From: UBA2330 sp049293015
Lineage (GTDB): Bacteria > Bacteroidota > Ignavibacteria > Tepidaquicellales > Tepidaquicellaceae
Length of the DNA stretch: 64,000 nucleotides
Direction of reading: 5' to 3'
Assembly (NCBI GenBank): GCA_049293015.1
Contig: JBATSB010000063.1
Coordinates: 1-64,000, forward strand
Shown here: in pieces, positions 17,596-26,006 of the stretch
Numbering within the stretch: the first letter of the stretch is position 1
Layout: the number at the start of each line of letters is the position of its first letter
Translations under genes and position numbers: made by a program
Notes under the pieces: model-generated
Seen by the model: only the letters and a program-made list of their open reading frames with translations
What the model was told of the DNA's origin: nothing
The model's database searches: none

Positions 17596-18612
17596 ATGAA
17601 AAAAATCGGAATATTATTCGGACAGGAAAACACCTTTCCGCAGGCATTCGTTGACAAAGTAAACGAAAAAAACGAGAAAGACATTATCGCAGAGTTTGTA
17701 GATGTGGACAAAGTAGTACAGGGTGAATCATGCGGATATGACGTGATCATCGACAGAATTTCACAGGACGTTCCTTTTTACAGAGGATTCCTGAAAAATG
17801 AAGCTATCACCGGCACAGCAGTACTCAACAATCCATTCTGGTGGGCTGCCGATGACAAGTTCTTCAACAACGCACTCGCAACCAAAGTAGGCGTTCCAGT
17901 ACCAAAGACAGTTTTACTTCCGTCAAATCAAAACCCGCCTGATACCACAGGTGAATCATTCAGAAACTTATCATTCCCTCTCGACTGGGAAGGAATTTTC
18001 AAATACACAGAATTTCCTGCATACTTCAAGCCATTCTCAGGCGGCGGCTGGAAAAGCGTTTACAAAGTGGAAGACCCATCCGATTTTTTTGAAAAATATA
18101 ATGAGACCGAACAGCTTGTAATGATGCTGCAGGAAGAAATTCAATTTGATCTGTATTTCAGATGCTACTGCATTGACAGACAGGACGTTTTGATAATGCC
18201 TTATGAGCCGAGAAATCCTCATCATCTGAGATATTCTTCTAATGCAGAACCGGCTTCAAAAGAGATGCTTGCTCTTATCAAAGATTATGTATTAAGATTA
18301 AATAATGCTTTAGGATATGATTTCAATACAGTTGAATTTGCAATAAGAGACGGCATTCCATATGCGATTGATTTCTGTAATCCTGCACCGGATGCTGATG
18401 TGAATTCAGTCGGTCAGGAAAATTTTGACTGGGTAGTCGAGGCAGCAGCAAACATGGCTATCAGAAGAGCAAAGAATCATAAAGTAGGTATGAACAATTT
18501 AACATGGGGAACATTTGTAAAACAGTTTTCAAATGATCTTGGAATGTCAAACGGCTCTACTAAAACTCAAAAAGCAAAACCGGCTTCAAAAACTAAAAAA
18601 TCAAAATCCTAA
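17596..18612 (+). CDS. ATP-grasp family ligase, first enzyme of an uncharacterised operon
   Basis: 338 residues with the ATP-grasp fold: a pre-ATP-grasp domain (KIGILFGQENTFPQAF), the nucleotide lysine and glycine loop FPAYFKPFSGGGWKSVYKV, the hinge MMLQEEI, FRCYC, and the metal-binding end TVEFAIRDG with AIDFCNPAPDAD. Such enzymes join a carboxylate to an amine or thiol through an acyl phosphate. It opens a tight operon with a GCS2-type ligase, a peptidase and a second ATP-grasp protein. The tail (about residues 318-338) is Lys/Ser/Thr-rich low complexity, a feature shared with the next protein. Substrate unknown. Confidence 0.85.
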   Translation: MKKIGILFGQENTFPQAFVDKVNEKNEKDIIAEFVDVDKVVQGESCGYDVIIDRISQDVPFYRGFLKNEAITGTAVLNNPFWWAADDKFFNNALATKVGVPVPKTVLLPSNQNPPDTTGESFRNLSFPLDWEGIFKYTEFPAYFKPFSGGGWKSVYKVEDPSDFFEKYNETEQLVMMLQEEIQFDLYFRCYCIDRQDVLIMPYEPRNPHHLRYSSNAEPASKEMLALIKDYVLRLNNALGYDFNTVEFAIRDGIPYAIDFCNPAPDADVNSVGQENFDWVVEAAANMAIRRAKNHKVGMNNLTWGTFVKQFSNDLGMSNGSTKTQKAKPASKTKKSKS

Positions 18613-18636
18613 TATTTTTATAAAAAAGGAAAAATT

Positions 18637-19893
18637 ATCACAGACGAAAAATATACATTAGGGATAGAAGAAGAATTTCAGATCATTGATCCTGTGTCAA
18701 GGGAACTTCAGTCTCATGTTCATTCGATTTTTGAAGAGGGTAAACATCTTTTAAAAGAGAACTTCAAACCTGAGATGCATGCATCGGTCATTGAGACCGG
18801 TACAAATATCTGCAATAACATTCAGGAGGCAAGAGCTGAAGTTACCAATCTGAGAAATTCCCTTGCAATGCTTTCTGATCAGTATGGTCTGAGAATTGCA
18901 GCAGCGGGAACGCATCCATTCTCACATTGGAGAGATCAGGAAATTACAGATCATCCGAGATACAAAGAGATCATTAATGAAATGCAGGACGCAGCGAGAG
19001 CTAATCTGATCTTCGGAATGCATGTTCATGTCGGCATTGCAAACAGAGAGATCGGAATTCAGATCATGAATGCTGCAAGATATTTTCTCCCGCATATATT
19101 TGCATTATCGACCAACTCACCTTTCTGGCTCGGAAGAGACACGGGATTTAAATCTTATCGTGTAAAAGTTTTTGATAAATTTCCGAGGACAGGTATTCCT
19201 GATTCATTCAGAAGTTTGTCAGAGTATGACAGTTATATCAATCTGCTTATTAAAACAAACTGTATAGACAATGCAAAAAAGGTATGGTGGGATATAAGAA
19301 CGCATCCTTTTTTCAATACGCTTGAATTTAGAATCTGCGATGTGCAGCTCAGAGTTGATGAAACAATTGCACTTGCTGCGCTGATACAGGCAGTGGTAGT
19401 AAAGCTTCACAAACTTATTCAGCAAAATCTCGGATTCAGACTTTACAAACGCGCGCTCATGATGGAAAATAAATGGAGAGCAGCGAGATATGGCATCTCT
19501 GGAAAACTTATCGATTTTGGAAAGCAGGAAGAAGTTCCGTTTATTGAACTTGCCAAAGAACTATTGGAATTTATAGATGATGTAGTCGATGAACTTGGCA
19601 GCAGGGAAGAAATAAATTATATCTTCAGAATGATGGAAGGCGGAACCGGTGCTGACAGACAGCTGAAAGTATTTGAAGAAAGCGGTGGGGATTTTAATAA
19701 ACTTGTCGATTATATAGTCGATGAAACTAATGCAGGATTAGCTTACAAACCAACCAACATTATAAGTAAAGAAGCAAAAACAACAGAGTCAAATGAGCAA
19801 ACTAAAAAAACTAAACCAACTAATATAATTAACACAAAAGAACAGAAACCAAAAAACAAAACTTCAGAAACTAAAAAAAACAAATCGAAATGA
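18637..19893 (+). CDS. GCS2/YbdK-type carboxylate-amine ligase, non-canonical start
   Basis: Glutamate-cysteine ligase family 2 protein (COG2170), which in relatives makes a gamma-glutamyl-type bond with ATP. The family's N-terminal signature, here YTLGIEEEFQIIDP, lies upstream of the first ATG/GTG/TTG (GTG at 18694); between the previous stop and that signature only ATT (18634) and ATC (18637) can start. AAGGA at 18626-18630 gives 6 bases spacing to the ATC, which I chose; the protein is then 418 residues. Other motifs: GTHPFSHW, HVHVGIAN, STNSPFW, RTHPFFNTLEFRICD, RWRAARYG-like WRAARYG. A Lys/Thr/Asn-rich tail of about 45 residues ends it. The stop overlaps the next gene (ATGA). Confidence 0.9.
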   Translation: MTDEKYTLGIEEEFQIIDPVSRELQSHVHSIFEEGKHLLKENFKPEMHASVIETGTNICNNIQEARAEVTNLRNSLAMLSDQYGLRIAAAGTHPFSHWRDQEITDHPRYKEIINEMQDAARANLIFGMHVHVGIANREIGIQIMNAARYFLPHIFALSTNSPFWLGRDTGFKSYRVKVFDKFPRTGIPDSFRSLSEYDSYINLLIKTNCIDNAKKVWWDIRTHPFFNTLEFRICDVQLRVDETIALAALIQAVVVKLHKLIQQNLGFRLYKRALMMENKWRAARYGISGKLIDFGKQEEVPFIELAKELLEFIDDVVDELGSREEINYIFRMMEGGTGADRQLKVFEESGGDFNKLVDYIVDETNAGLAYKPTNIISKEAKTTESNEQTKKTKPTNIINTKEQKPKNKTSETKKNKSK

Positions 19894-20912
19894 AAAACTC
19901 TTTTTTAGCTGATATTTCTTTTGACAAAGAGCTGTCAGAAGGCGCACAAAATGCAATAAATGTATGCCTCAGATTAAAATCCGATGAGAGGATAACAATA
20001 ATCACAGATAATGATACACTTGAAGTTGCGTGTGCACTTGTTCACGAAATAAAAAAAGTTGGTTCCGAATACAGTCTTTTTGTAATTGAAGATTACACTT
20101 CAAGACCGTCACCGGATATGCCTCAGCCAATTCTCGATGATCTTGCAAAGTCACAGGTAAGTATTTTCTGCGCACAGGCTCAGACAGGTGAATTAAGTAT
20201 GAGAATACAGATGACTTCGGTCGTTAATTCTCACAAAATAAGACACGGTCACATGGTCAATATTAATAATCAGATAATGCTCGAAGGAATGAGAGCTGAT
20301 TTTCTTGCGATCGATGACCTTAGTCAGAGACTTATTACCAAAGCAAGAAAGGCAAGATATATAAAAGCTAAATCCGATGCAGGTACAGATATTGTAGCTG
20401 AATTTTCACACAGTCTGAACTGGCTAAAGACGAGCGGAATAATCTCCGTTGATAAATGGGGAAATCTACCGGGCGGTGAAATTTTTACCTCTCCAAAAAG
20501 CGTCGATGGACTTTTTGTTGTCGATGGGGTGGTCGGTGATTATCTCTGTCAGAAATACGGTGATCTGAAAAATAATCCTTTGTATATAGAGATCGAAGAT
20601 TCAAGGATCAAGAATATGACATGTAAAAATTCTGCACTTCTCGATGATATGACTTCATATACAATGACAGATGAAAACAGCAACAGAGTAGGTGAATTTG
20701 CAATCGGCACAAACATCGGCATAAATAAAGTGATCGGTCATATACTTCAGGATGAAAAACTTCCTAGCATTCACATGGCATTCGGACATCCATATTCAGA
20801 GCATACAGGCGCTGACTGGGTTTCCACTACGCATATTGACTGTGTGGGAATTGACATAAACATCTGGCTCGAAGATGATCAGGTAATGGAAAGAGGAAAA
20901 TTCCTTATCTGA
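19890..20912 (+). CDS. M29-type metalloaminopeptidase-like protein
   Basis: 340 residues related to aminopeptidase T/AmpS and NicX-like enzymes. The metal ligands of family M29 are all present: Glu197 in NLPGGEIFTSP, Glu269 in VGEFAIGTN, His295 in IHMAFGHPY, and His315 and Asp317 in STTHIDCVG. The N-terminal domain has the Rossmann-like face (ERITIITDNDTLEVACALV). It overlaps the GCS2 ligase by 4 bases, so it is made together with it; a peptidase beside two ligases could trim or recycle the product. Activity is an inference. Confidence 0.85.
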   Translation: MKNSFLADISFDKELSEGAQNAINVCLRLKSDERITIITDNDTLEVACALVHEIKKVGSEYSLFVIEDYTSRPSPDMPQPILDDLAKSQVSIFCAQAQTGELSMRIQMTSVVNSHKIRHGHMVNINNQIMLEGMRADFLAIDDLSQRLITKARKARYIKAKSDAGTDIVAEFSHSLNWLKTSGIISVDKWGNLPGGEIFTSPKSVDGLFVVDGVVGDYLCQKYGDLKNNPLYIEIEDSRIKNMTCKNSALLDDMTSYTMTDENSNRVGEFAIGTNIGINKVIGHILQDEKLPSIHMAFGHPYSEHTGADWVSTTHIDCVGIDINIWLEDDQVMERGKFLI

Positions 20913-20972
20913 AGTTAATTATTTAGTTCAGATAAAAATTTTTATAAAATTAAAAATACTTAGCATAAGGAT

Positions 20973-22160
20973 TTGATAAAGTCTCTCAGGGAAAAATACA
21001 ATGCGGAATTTAAACAGGAAGAGTACGAAGCATTTTTAAAAGATATTGATTCTTATTTTGACAGGAAAGTTGATTTTAAAATTGCCGAGACTCCGATATT
21101 TCTTCCTGATGAGCTTGTAAAAGAAATACTCACTGCATCAAATGAAATTCTTGAAATGATACAGAGTGATGAGTTTAAGGAGTATTCCAAAAATGCATTA
21201 CCTGAAGGAATTTCAGTTCCTAATGAAGATGAACATACTTCTCTTCTTGCAATAGACTTTGCAGTATGTAAAGATGAAAATGGAAATCTGATTCCGCAGC
21301 TTATCGAGCTTCAGGGTTTTGCTTCACTTTACTGCTATCAGGAGATGCTTAATCACATGGTGAAAAAGCATTTCAATATTCCCGATGAATTTACAAATCA
21401 CTTCAGCGGACTTGATAATGAAGGTTATAAAAAAATATTAAAGGAAACGATCATTGGAGATACAGATCCGGAGAATGTAATACTTCTCGAGATCGAACCC
21501 GAGAAACAAAAGACCTTTATTGATTTTCTCTGTACTGAAAAATATCTCGGAATAAAATATGTCTGCATCACAAAGATAATTAAGGAAGGAAGAAATTTAT
21601 ATTATGACAATAACGGAAAGAAAACACTTATAAAGAAAATATACAACCGCGTAATCTATGACGAGCTTGCCAAAAGAAAAGACATTAAGTATAATTTCAG
21701 ATTTACAGATGATCTTGATGTAAAATGGATAGCACATCCTAACTGGTTTTTTAAGATCAGTAAATATTCTATGCCATTTCTCAAAAGCAAATACGTCCCC
21801 GAAACAAAATTCCTCAGTGAGTATAAAGAATTTCCTGCCGACACAGAAAATTACATACTCAAACCTCTATATTCTTTTGCCGGATCGGGAGTTGTCTTTG
21901 ACGTTACCAAAGAAACTCTTAAATCAATTCCTGAAGAAGAAAGATCAAACTACATACTTCAAAAAAAAATCAATTACGAACCTGTCATAGAAACACTTGA
22001 CGACCCTGCGAAAGCAGAGCTCAGACTTCTCTATGTATGGAACGACAAACCAATTCTGATAAACAATCTCGTCCGCCTCAGCAAAGGAAAAATGATGGGA
22101 GTCGACTTCAATAAGGAAAAGACGTGGGTCGGGTCGAGTATTGCTTATTTTAGGAAGTAG
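20973..22160 (+). CDS. Second ATP-grasp-like ligase of the operon
   Basis: 395 residues, TTG start at 20973 with AAGG just upstream. The N-terminal half has IPQLIELQGFASLYCYQEML, a pattern also seen in ATP-grasp proteins that bind a carboxylate substrate. The C-terminal half has ENYILKPLYSFAGSGVVF (nucleotide Lys and Gly loop), YILQKKINYEP, KAELRLLYVW and ILINNLVRLSKGKMMGVDFN, matching the ATP-grasp order of Lys, hinge, Glu/Arg and Asn. It ends the operon after a 60-base gap. I do not recognise a characterised homologue. Confidence 0.78.
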   Translation: MIKSLREKYNAEFKQEEYEAFLKDIDSYFDRKVDFKIAETPIFLPDELVKEILTASNEILEMIQSDEFKEYSKNALPEGISVPNEDEHTSLLAIDFAVCKDENGNLIPQLIELQGFASLYCYQEMLNHMVKKHFNIPDEFTNHFSGLDNEGYKKILKETIIGDTDPENVILLEIEPEKQKTFIDFLCTEKYLGIKYVCITKIIKEGRNLYYDNNGKKTLIKKIYNRVIYDELAKRKDIKYNFRFTDDLDVKWIAHPNWFFKISKYSMPFLKSKYVPETKFLSEYKEFPADTENYILKPLYSFAGSGVVFDVTKETLKSIPEEERSNYILQKKINYEPVIETLDDPAKAELRLLYVWNDKPILINNLVRLSKGKMMGVDFNKEKTWVGSSIAYFRK

Positions 22161-22232
22161 GATGCAAAATTTAGGTATAAAAAATACAAACAATTTCCGA
22201 ATCCGAAAAATAAGATTGATCTATCTACTCTT

Positions 22233-24674
22233 TTAAAACCCCATCGGCACAACCAACTTAAAACTAAAATTCCTTCCCATATTATATACACCTGTCCTGC
22301 CTGTTACTTCATTTACGTCACCATATTTTAATCTGCTCAGATGACTCTGGTATGCTATATCTGAGAGATTATTTACACTCATTAATACTGAAAATAAATT
22401 ATTATTTTTTATGACCACGTCCGTTCCAAAACTCATATTAAAAAGTGTATACCCGGGAGTTGCAGTCTCCGTCCCGAATGCTTCAAAGAATTTATTCTGC
22501 GCAAAATAATTTTCCATTCCGAACTGAATGTATGAATTCTGAAAATTGCCGTAGAAATTATTTATGTCTGCTCTCAGTACTGTTGTAATTCTTGCCGGAG
22601 GTGTCTGCGGCAGATACCTGGATGAGTCCGGCTGGTTTGTCTGAACTGACTGAACATAAGAAAATGTATTCTCAAAGTGCAGCCAGTCAAAAGAATACGG
22701 ATGAATATCAATTGAAAACTCCCCGCCGAAAAGGTGAGCATTTCCCGATGCATATTTGTATGTATTGTAACCGTCTGTAAGCGAATCGCTTCCCGATATA
22801 TTCTGAAGCTTTTCTAAATAAATATAATTGTCGATGACATTATAGAACAGATCTGCTTCTGCAGCCACATTCATTGTATTAATTCCAAATGCATAATCAA
22901 GTTGTAGACTATTTTCAGACTTCAGATCAGGAACGCCTATGATATAATTAAATGTACCTTCATGAACTCCATTTGAAGACAGCTCAGCAATGTTAGGTCC
23001 GCGAAAACCTTTTTGCAGATTTATTTTGGAATAAAAATTTTCATTGAACTGATATACAGCACCAATGCTTCCTGATATTCCATTATAATTATTATTAAAA
23101 TCCGAAAACAATGTGATGGAATTAGGATCATCCGGACCAGTTACAATTCCAGACGAATCTGTATAAAGATCTTTTCCCTGCATAGACCTCAGATCGAAAC
23201 GAAGTCCTCCGCTGATATTTAATTTTGAAAAAGATTTATTCACTATACCAAAAAATCCAATATCGGATAAAGTATAATCAGGAATTAGATATTCAGTACC
23301 TTTATTCTTTGAGGACTGATACATGACATTTGTGCCGAAAGAGATATTGTAATTATTTATTTCAGGAAAATTATAACGGGCTTCAAAGTTGTATGAATTT
23401 AATAAAAAATAAAGTCCATACTGATCCGGCTCTAAAGCATCTGCAAATTCCTGACGCTGATTTTGCTGCCATCCTAAAACTGTACTTAAACTTGCATTGC
23501 CGAGAATGAAATTATTATTAAGTGTGAGTTCATAATGATGCGTTTCCTGAAAGGGAGTATTTAAATTATATGAAGATAGCTCTTCATTATTTACAACTTC
23601 AGTCGCTTCAGTTGTATCATTTACTGCAATGGATTTTACAAAATTACCTGTGACGCTGTCTCTGTCTCCTTCTACAATTCCGGGAGTTAAACTATATGTA
23701 CTGAAATACAAATAGGAATATCCCCATGATTTATTCAGTCCTAGCATTCCGCTCAGTCCGTTTTCTTTAAAACCTGAATTGAAAACATATCCGTCATATT
23801 TATTCTGATAAGCCCGTGCGAGTTTATTGCTATATCGGATATCCCAGATAAACCCTTTTTTGTTTCCCGCTATATTTCCGGTAATCCCAAACAACCCGTT
23901 ATTTGTTTGATAATTTGATAGGAGACTTCCTGAAATTTCACCTTCGGGTAATGTCGGTGCAGAAATTAAATTTATAACTCCTGCCATTGCATCAGATCCG
24001 AAAGACAGACTTGAAGGACCTTTCAGAATTTCCACACTGTTGACAGAGTACTCATCGATCTCGACACCATGTTCATCTCCCCACTGCTGCTCTTCCTGTC
24101 GGATCCCGTTCTTTACAAACAATACCCTGTTAAATCCCAATCCGCGAATGACGGGTTTGGAAATCCCTGAACCGGTCGTGATCTGTGAAATTCCGGGATA
24201 AATGCTCAGAGCATCTATAATATTTGTAGCTGAAGATTGTTTTAACTGAGCTGATGAAACAGTAATAACCGGTGTCGGGATTCTAAAAAGTTCGGAAGCT
24301 TTTGATAAACCTGTTACAACTATTTCATTCATTTCTACTGCTGATTCTTCCATCTCAAAATTTCGGACTGATTCAACCGAAAGATCGATCTCTTCTGAGA
24401 TGAGTTTATAGCCAATCATACTTACACGAATCAGAACTTTTGATTTCGGCAGATTATTTATTTTATATGTTCCGTCTGCACCTGATATAGTACCGGCTCT
24501 GAGATCTGGAAAATTAATTGAGACACCCGGCATCGGATCTCCTGTTTTTTTATCTGTGATTTTTCCTGATAATCCTGTCTCTGATATGAAAGCAATCGCT
24601 TCCGCTGAAGAGAGATCCGGAATCAATGAATTGAATCCAATCATCACAAACAACAATATTATTTTATTTGTCAT
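22233..24674 (-). CDS. TonB-dependent receptor, metal-type, with carboxypeptidase-regulatory-like domain
   Basis: 813 residues: signal peptide (1-24), a CarboxypepD_reg-like beta-sandwich (about 32-115: LSGKITDKKTGDPMPGVSI, GADGTYKI), then plug (NEIVVTGL TonB-box-like, SSATNIIDALSIYPGISQI, IRGLGFNRVLF) and a 22-strand barrel to the C-terminus. The plug loop QQWGDEHGVEID resembles zinc/copper-type receptors of the ZnuD group. A small Cys/His-rich secreted protein is encoded 99 bases upstream in the same direction, which supports a role in metal acquisition. It is convergent with the amidoligase operon. Confidence 0.9.
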   Translation of the reverse strand: MTNKIILLFVMIGFNSLIPDLSSAEAIAFISETGLSGKITDKKTGDPMPGVSINFPDLRAGTISGADGTYKINNLPKSKVLIRVSMIGYKLISEEIDLSVESVRNFEMEESAVEMNEIVVTGLSKASELFRIPTPVITVSSAQLKQSSATNIIDALSIYPGISQITTGSGISKPVIRGLGFNRVLFVKNGIRQEEQQWGDEHGVEIDEYSVNSVEILKGPSSLSFGSDAMAGVINLISAPTLPEGEISGSLLSNYQTNNGLFGITGNIAGNKKGFIWDIRYSNKLARAYQNKYDGYVFNSGFKENGLSGMLGLNKSWGYSYLYFSTYSLTPGIVEGDRDSVTGNFVKSIAVNDTTEATEVVNNEELSSYNLNTPFQETHHYELTLNNNFILGNASLSTVLGWQQNQRQEFADALEPDQYGLYFLLNSYNFEARYNFPEINNYNISFGTNVMYQSSKNKGTEYLIPDYTLSDIGFFGIVNKSFSKLNISGGLRFDLRSMQGKDLYTDSSGIVTGPDDPNSITLFSDFNNNYNGISGSIGAVYQFNENFYSKINLQKGFRGPNIAELSSNGVHEGTFNYIIGVPDLKSENSLQLDYAFGINTMNVAAEADLFYNVIDNYIYLEKLQNISGSDSLTDGYNTYKYASGNAHLFGGEFSIDIHPYSFDWLHFENTFSYVQSVQTNQPDSSRYLPQTPPARITTVLRADINNFYGNFQNSYIQFGMENYFAQNKFFEAFGTETATPGYTLFNMSFGTDVVIKNNNLFSVLMSVNNLSDIAYQSHLSRLKYGDVNEVTGRTGVYNMGRNFSFKLVVPMGF

Positions 24675-24773
24675 TTTTACAATTCGAATTTGATTTAAAA
24701 ATTAGGGTGAACTATTGATCTATATATATTCAAATCAGATCAACAGTACAAAGGTGTTGCCGTTATTTTGTGA

Positions 24774-25109
24774 TCAGGAAAAAAGGGGAGGAGCTCTTAA
24801 GGAAAAACTGTAATTTTGGAAATGCTCTGAAATGAACTGACAGACGGGAACCGAAGCCAGTGTATAATTTATATTTTTGTTAAAAAATAATTTTGTAAAT
24901 GGAATATATACAGAAGTCTGTGAATATTCACAGATCTTACATTGGTGCTCAGTCGAATCAAAATGAACAGTCTTATTATCACAGCAGTGAGTTTCATCGC
25001 GATGTTCAAAAGCGTGAACTGATTCAGCGGCAAATGGAAAGACGAAGATCAGCAGTAAAATTAAGGCGATATGTTTTTTGAAACTTGTGTTGATGAGGTA
25101 TTTATTAAT
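24774..25109 (-). CDS. Small Cys/His-rich secreted protein upstream of the metal-type receptor
   Basis: A frame with no ATG but clear protein character: residues 1-30 are a basic start followed by a signal peptide (KKHIALILLLIFVFPFAA), then a Cys/His-rich mature part (HRDETHCCDNKTVHF, STEHQCKICEY) and a terminal SLRAPPLF. Similar small metal-binding-like proteins lie next to metal TonB receptors in Bacteroidota, often with an RxPP end. The frame is bounded by a stop upstream; ATT at 25107-25109 would be a start (I-N-K-Y-L, 111 residues), or a later codon. An open frame on the opposite strand (24899-25081) is probably its shadow. Function inferred from context only. Confidence 0.6.
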   Translation of the reverse strand: MNKYLINTSFKKHIALILLLIFVFPFAAESVHAFEHRDETHCCDNKTVHFDSTEHQCKICEYSQTSVYIPFTKLFFNKNINYTLASVPVCQFISEHFQNYSFSLRAPPLFS

Positions 25110-25387
25110 TTTTTTAAAAGAGACTAAGGCTGTTTAAATAATTACCATAAAACAAACCTGTATAAAATACTTAATATATTTTTCAGATTCAATTTTTTAC
25201 TATTTCCTTTATTAAAGAAGGGACTGACAATAAGTATGTATAAAATTATCTGGATATTAACCTCTTTCTTTAATTAATCCGGTTAGAAATTAATCTTGAT
25301 AAGAAAACGAAATAAAATTATTTTAATTTTTGAAAAACATCAGTTATATTAAAAATACAACTCTAATATTTTTTAAAAAACAAACTT

Positions 25388-25789
25388 ATGAATGGAGTTA
25401 TTCATCATATAGAAATTTACGTTTCAGATCTGAATAAATCTACGACTTTCTGGGAATGGCTGCTAACTGAAAAATTTTCATATAAGGTATTTCAAAAATG
25501 GGACAGCGGAATAAGTTTTAAATTTGAAGACAGCTATATAGTATTTGTACAGACTGAAGATAAGTACGCAGGTAATTCCTATAACAGAAAAAACACAGGT
25601 CTCAATCATTTAGCTTTTCATTGTACTTCTAGAAATTTTATAGATGAATTGACAAAAGATTTGAAAGAGAGAAGCATTAAAATCCTATATTTGGACAAGC
25701 ATCCTTTTGCCGGCGGAGAAGATTATTACGCTTTGTTTTTTGAAGATCCCGACAGAATTAAAGTTGAAGTAGTTGTCTCAGAAGAATGA
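25388..25789 (+). CDS. VOC/glyoxalase-family protein
   Basis: 133 residues with two betaalphabetabetabeta modules: the first metal-type His in VIHHIEIYVSDL and the second module beginning LNHLAFHCTS, with the ending DPDRIKVEVVVSE carrying the usual Glu. The fold binds a divalent metal in glyoxalases, dioxygenases and antibiotic-resistance proteins. The neighbours give no hint of a substrate. Preceded by about 280 bases of AT-rich spacer without other features. Confidence 0.85.
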   Translation: MNGVIHHIEIYVSDLNKSTTFWEWLLTEKFSYKVFQKWDSGISFKFEDSYIVFVQTEDKYAGNSYNRKNTGLNHLAFHCTSRNFIDELTKDLKERSIKILYLDKHPFAGGEDYYALFFEDPDRIKVEVVVSEE

Positions 25790-26006
25790 AATTTTTACTC
25801 TTCCCCATCTACGAAATTGAGATAATGTTGCAAAAACATTTTTCAATTTCTTATTAGATTTTATAATTCTATTTTGTAAAACAAATATTTTTTGATAATA
25901 AAACTACCTTGTGTAGTCTGAGTTGGTTAATGTTCAAGGACTGCAAAACAATTCAGATCGATTATCTGAATTTTAAAATTGAAATTAAATTACTTTTAAA
26001 AAACAA

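Noticed and set aside
24899..25081. 60-codon plus-strand open frame MEYIQKSV...
   Set aside because: The minus strand in the same place encodes a signal-peptide-like, Cys/His-rich protein upstream of a metal-type receptor; the plus frame has no such features.
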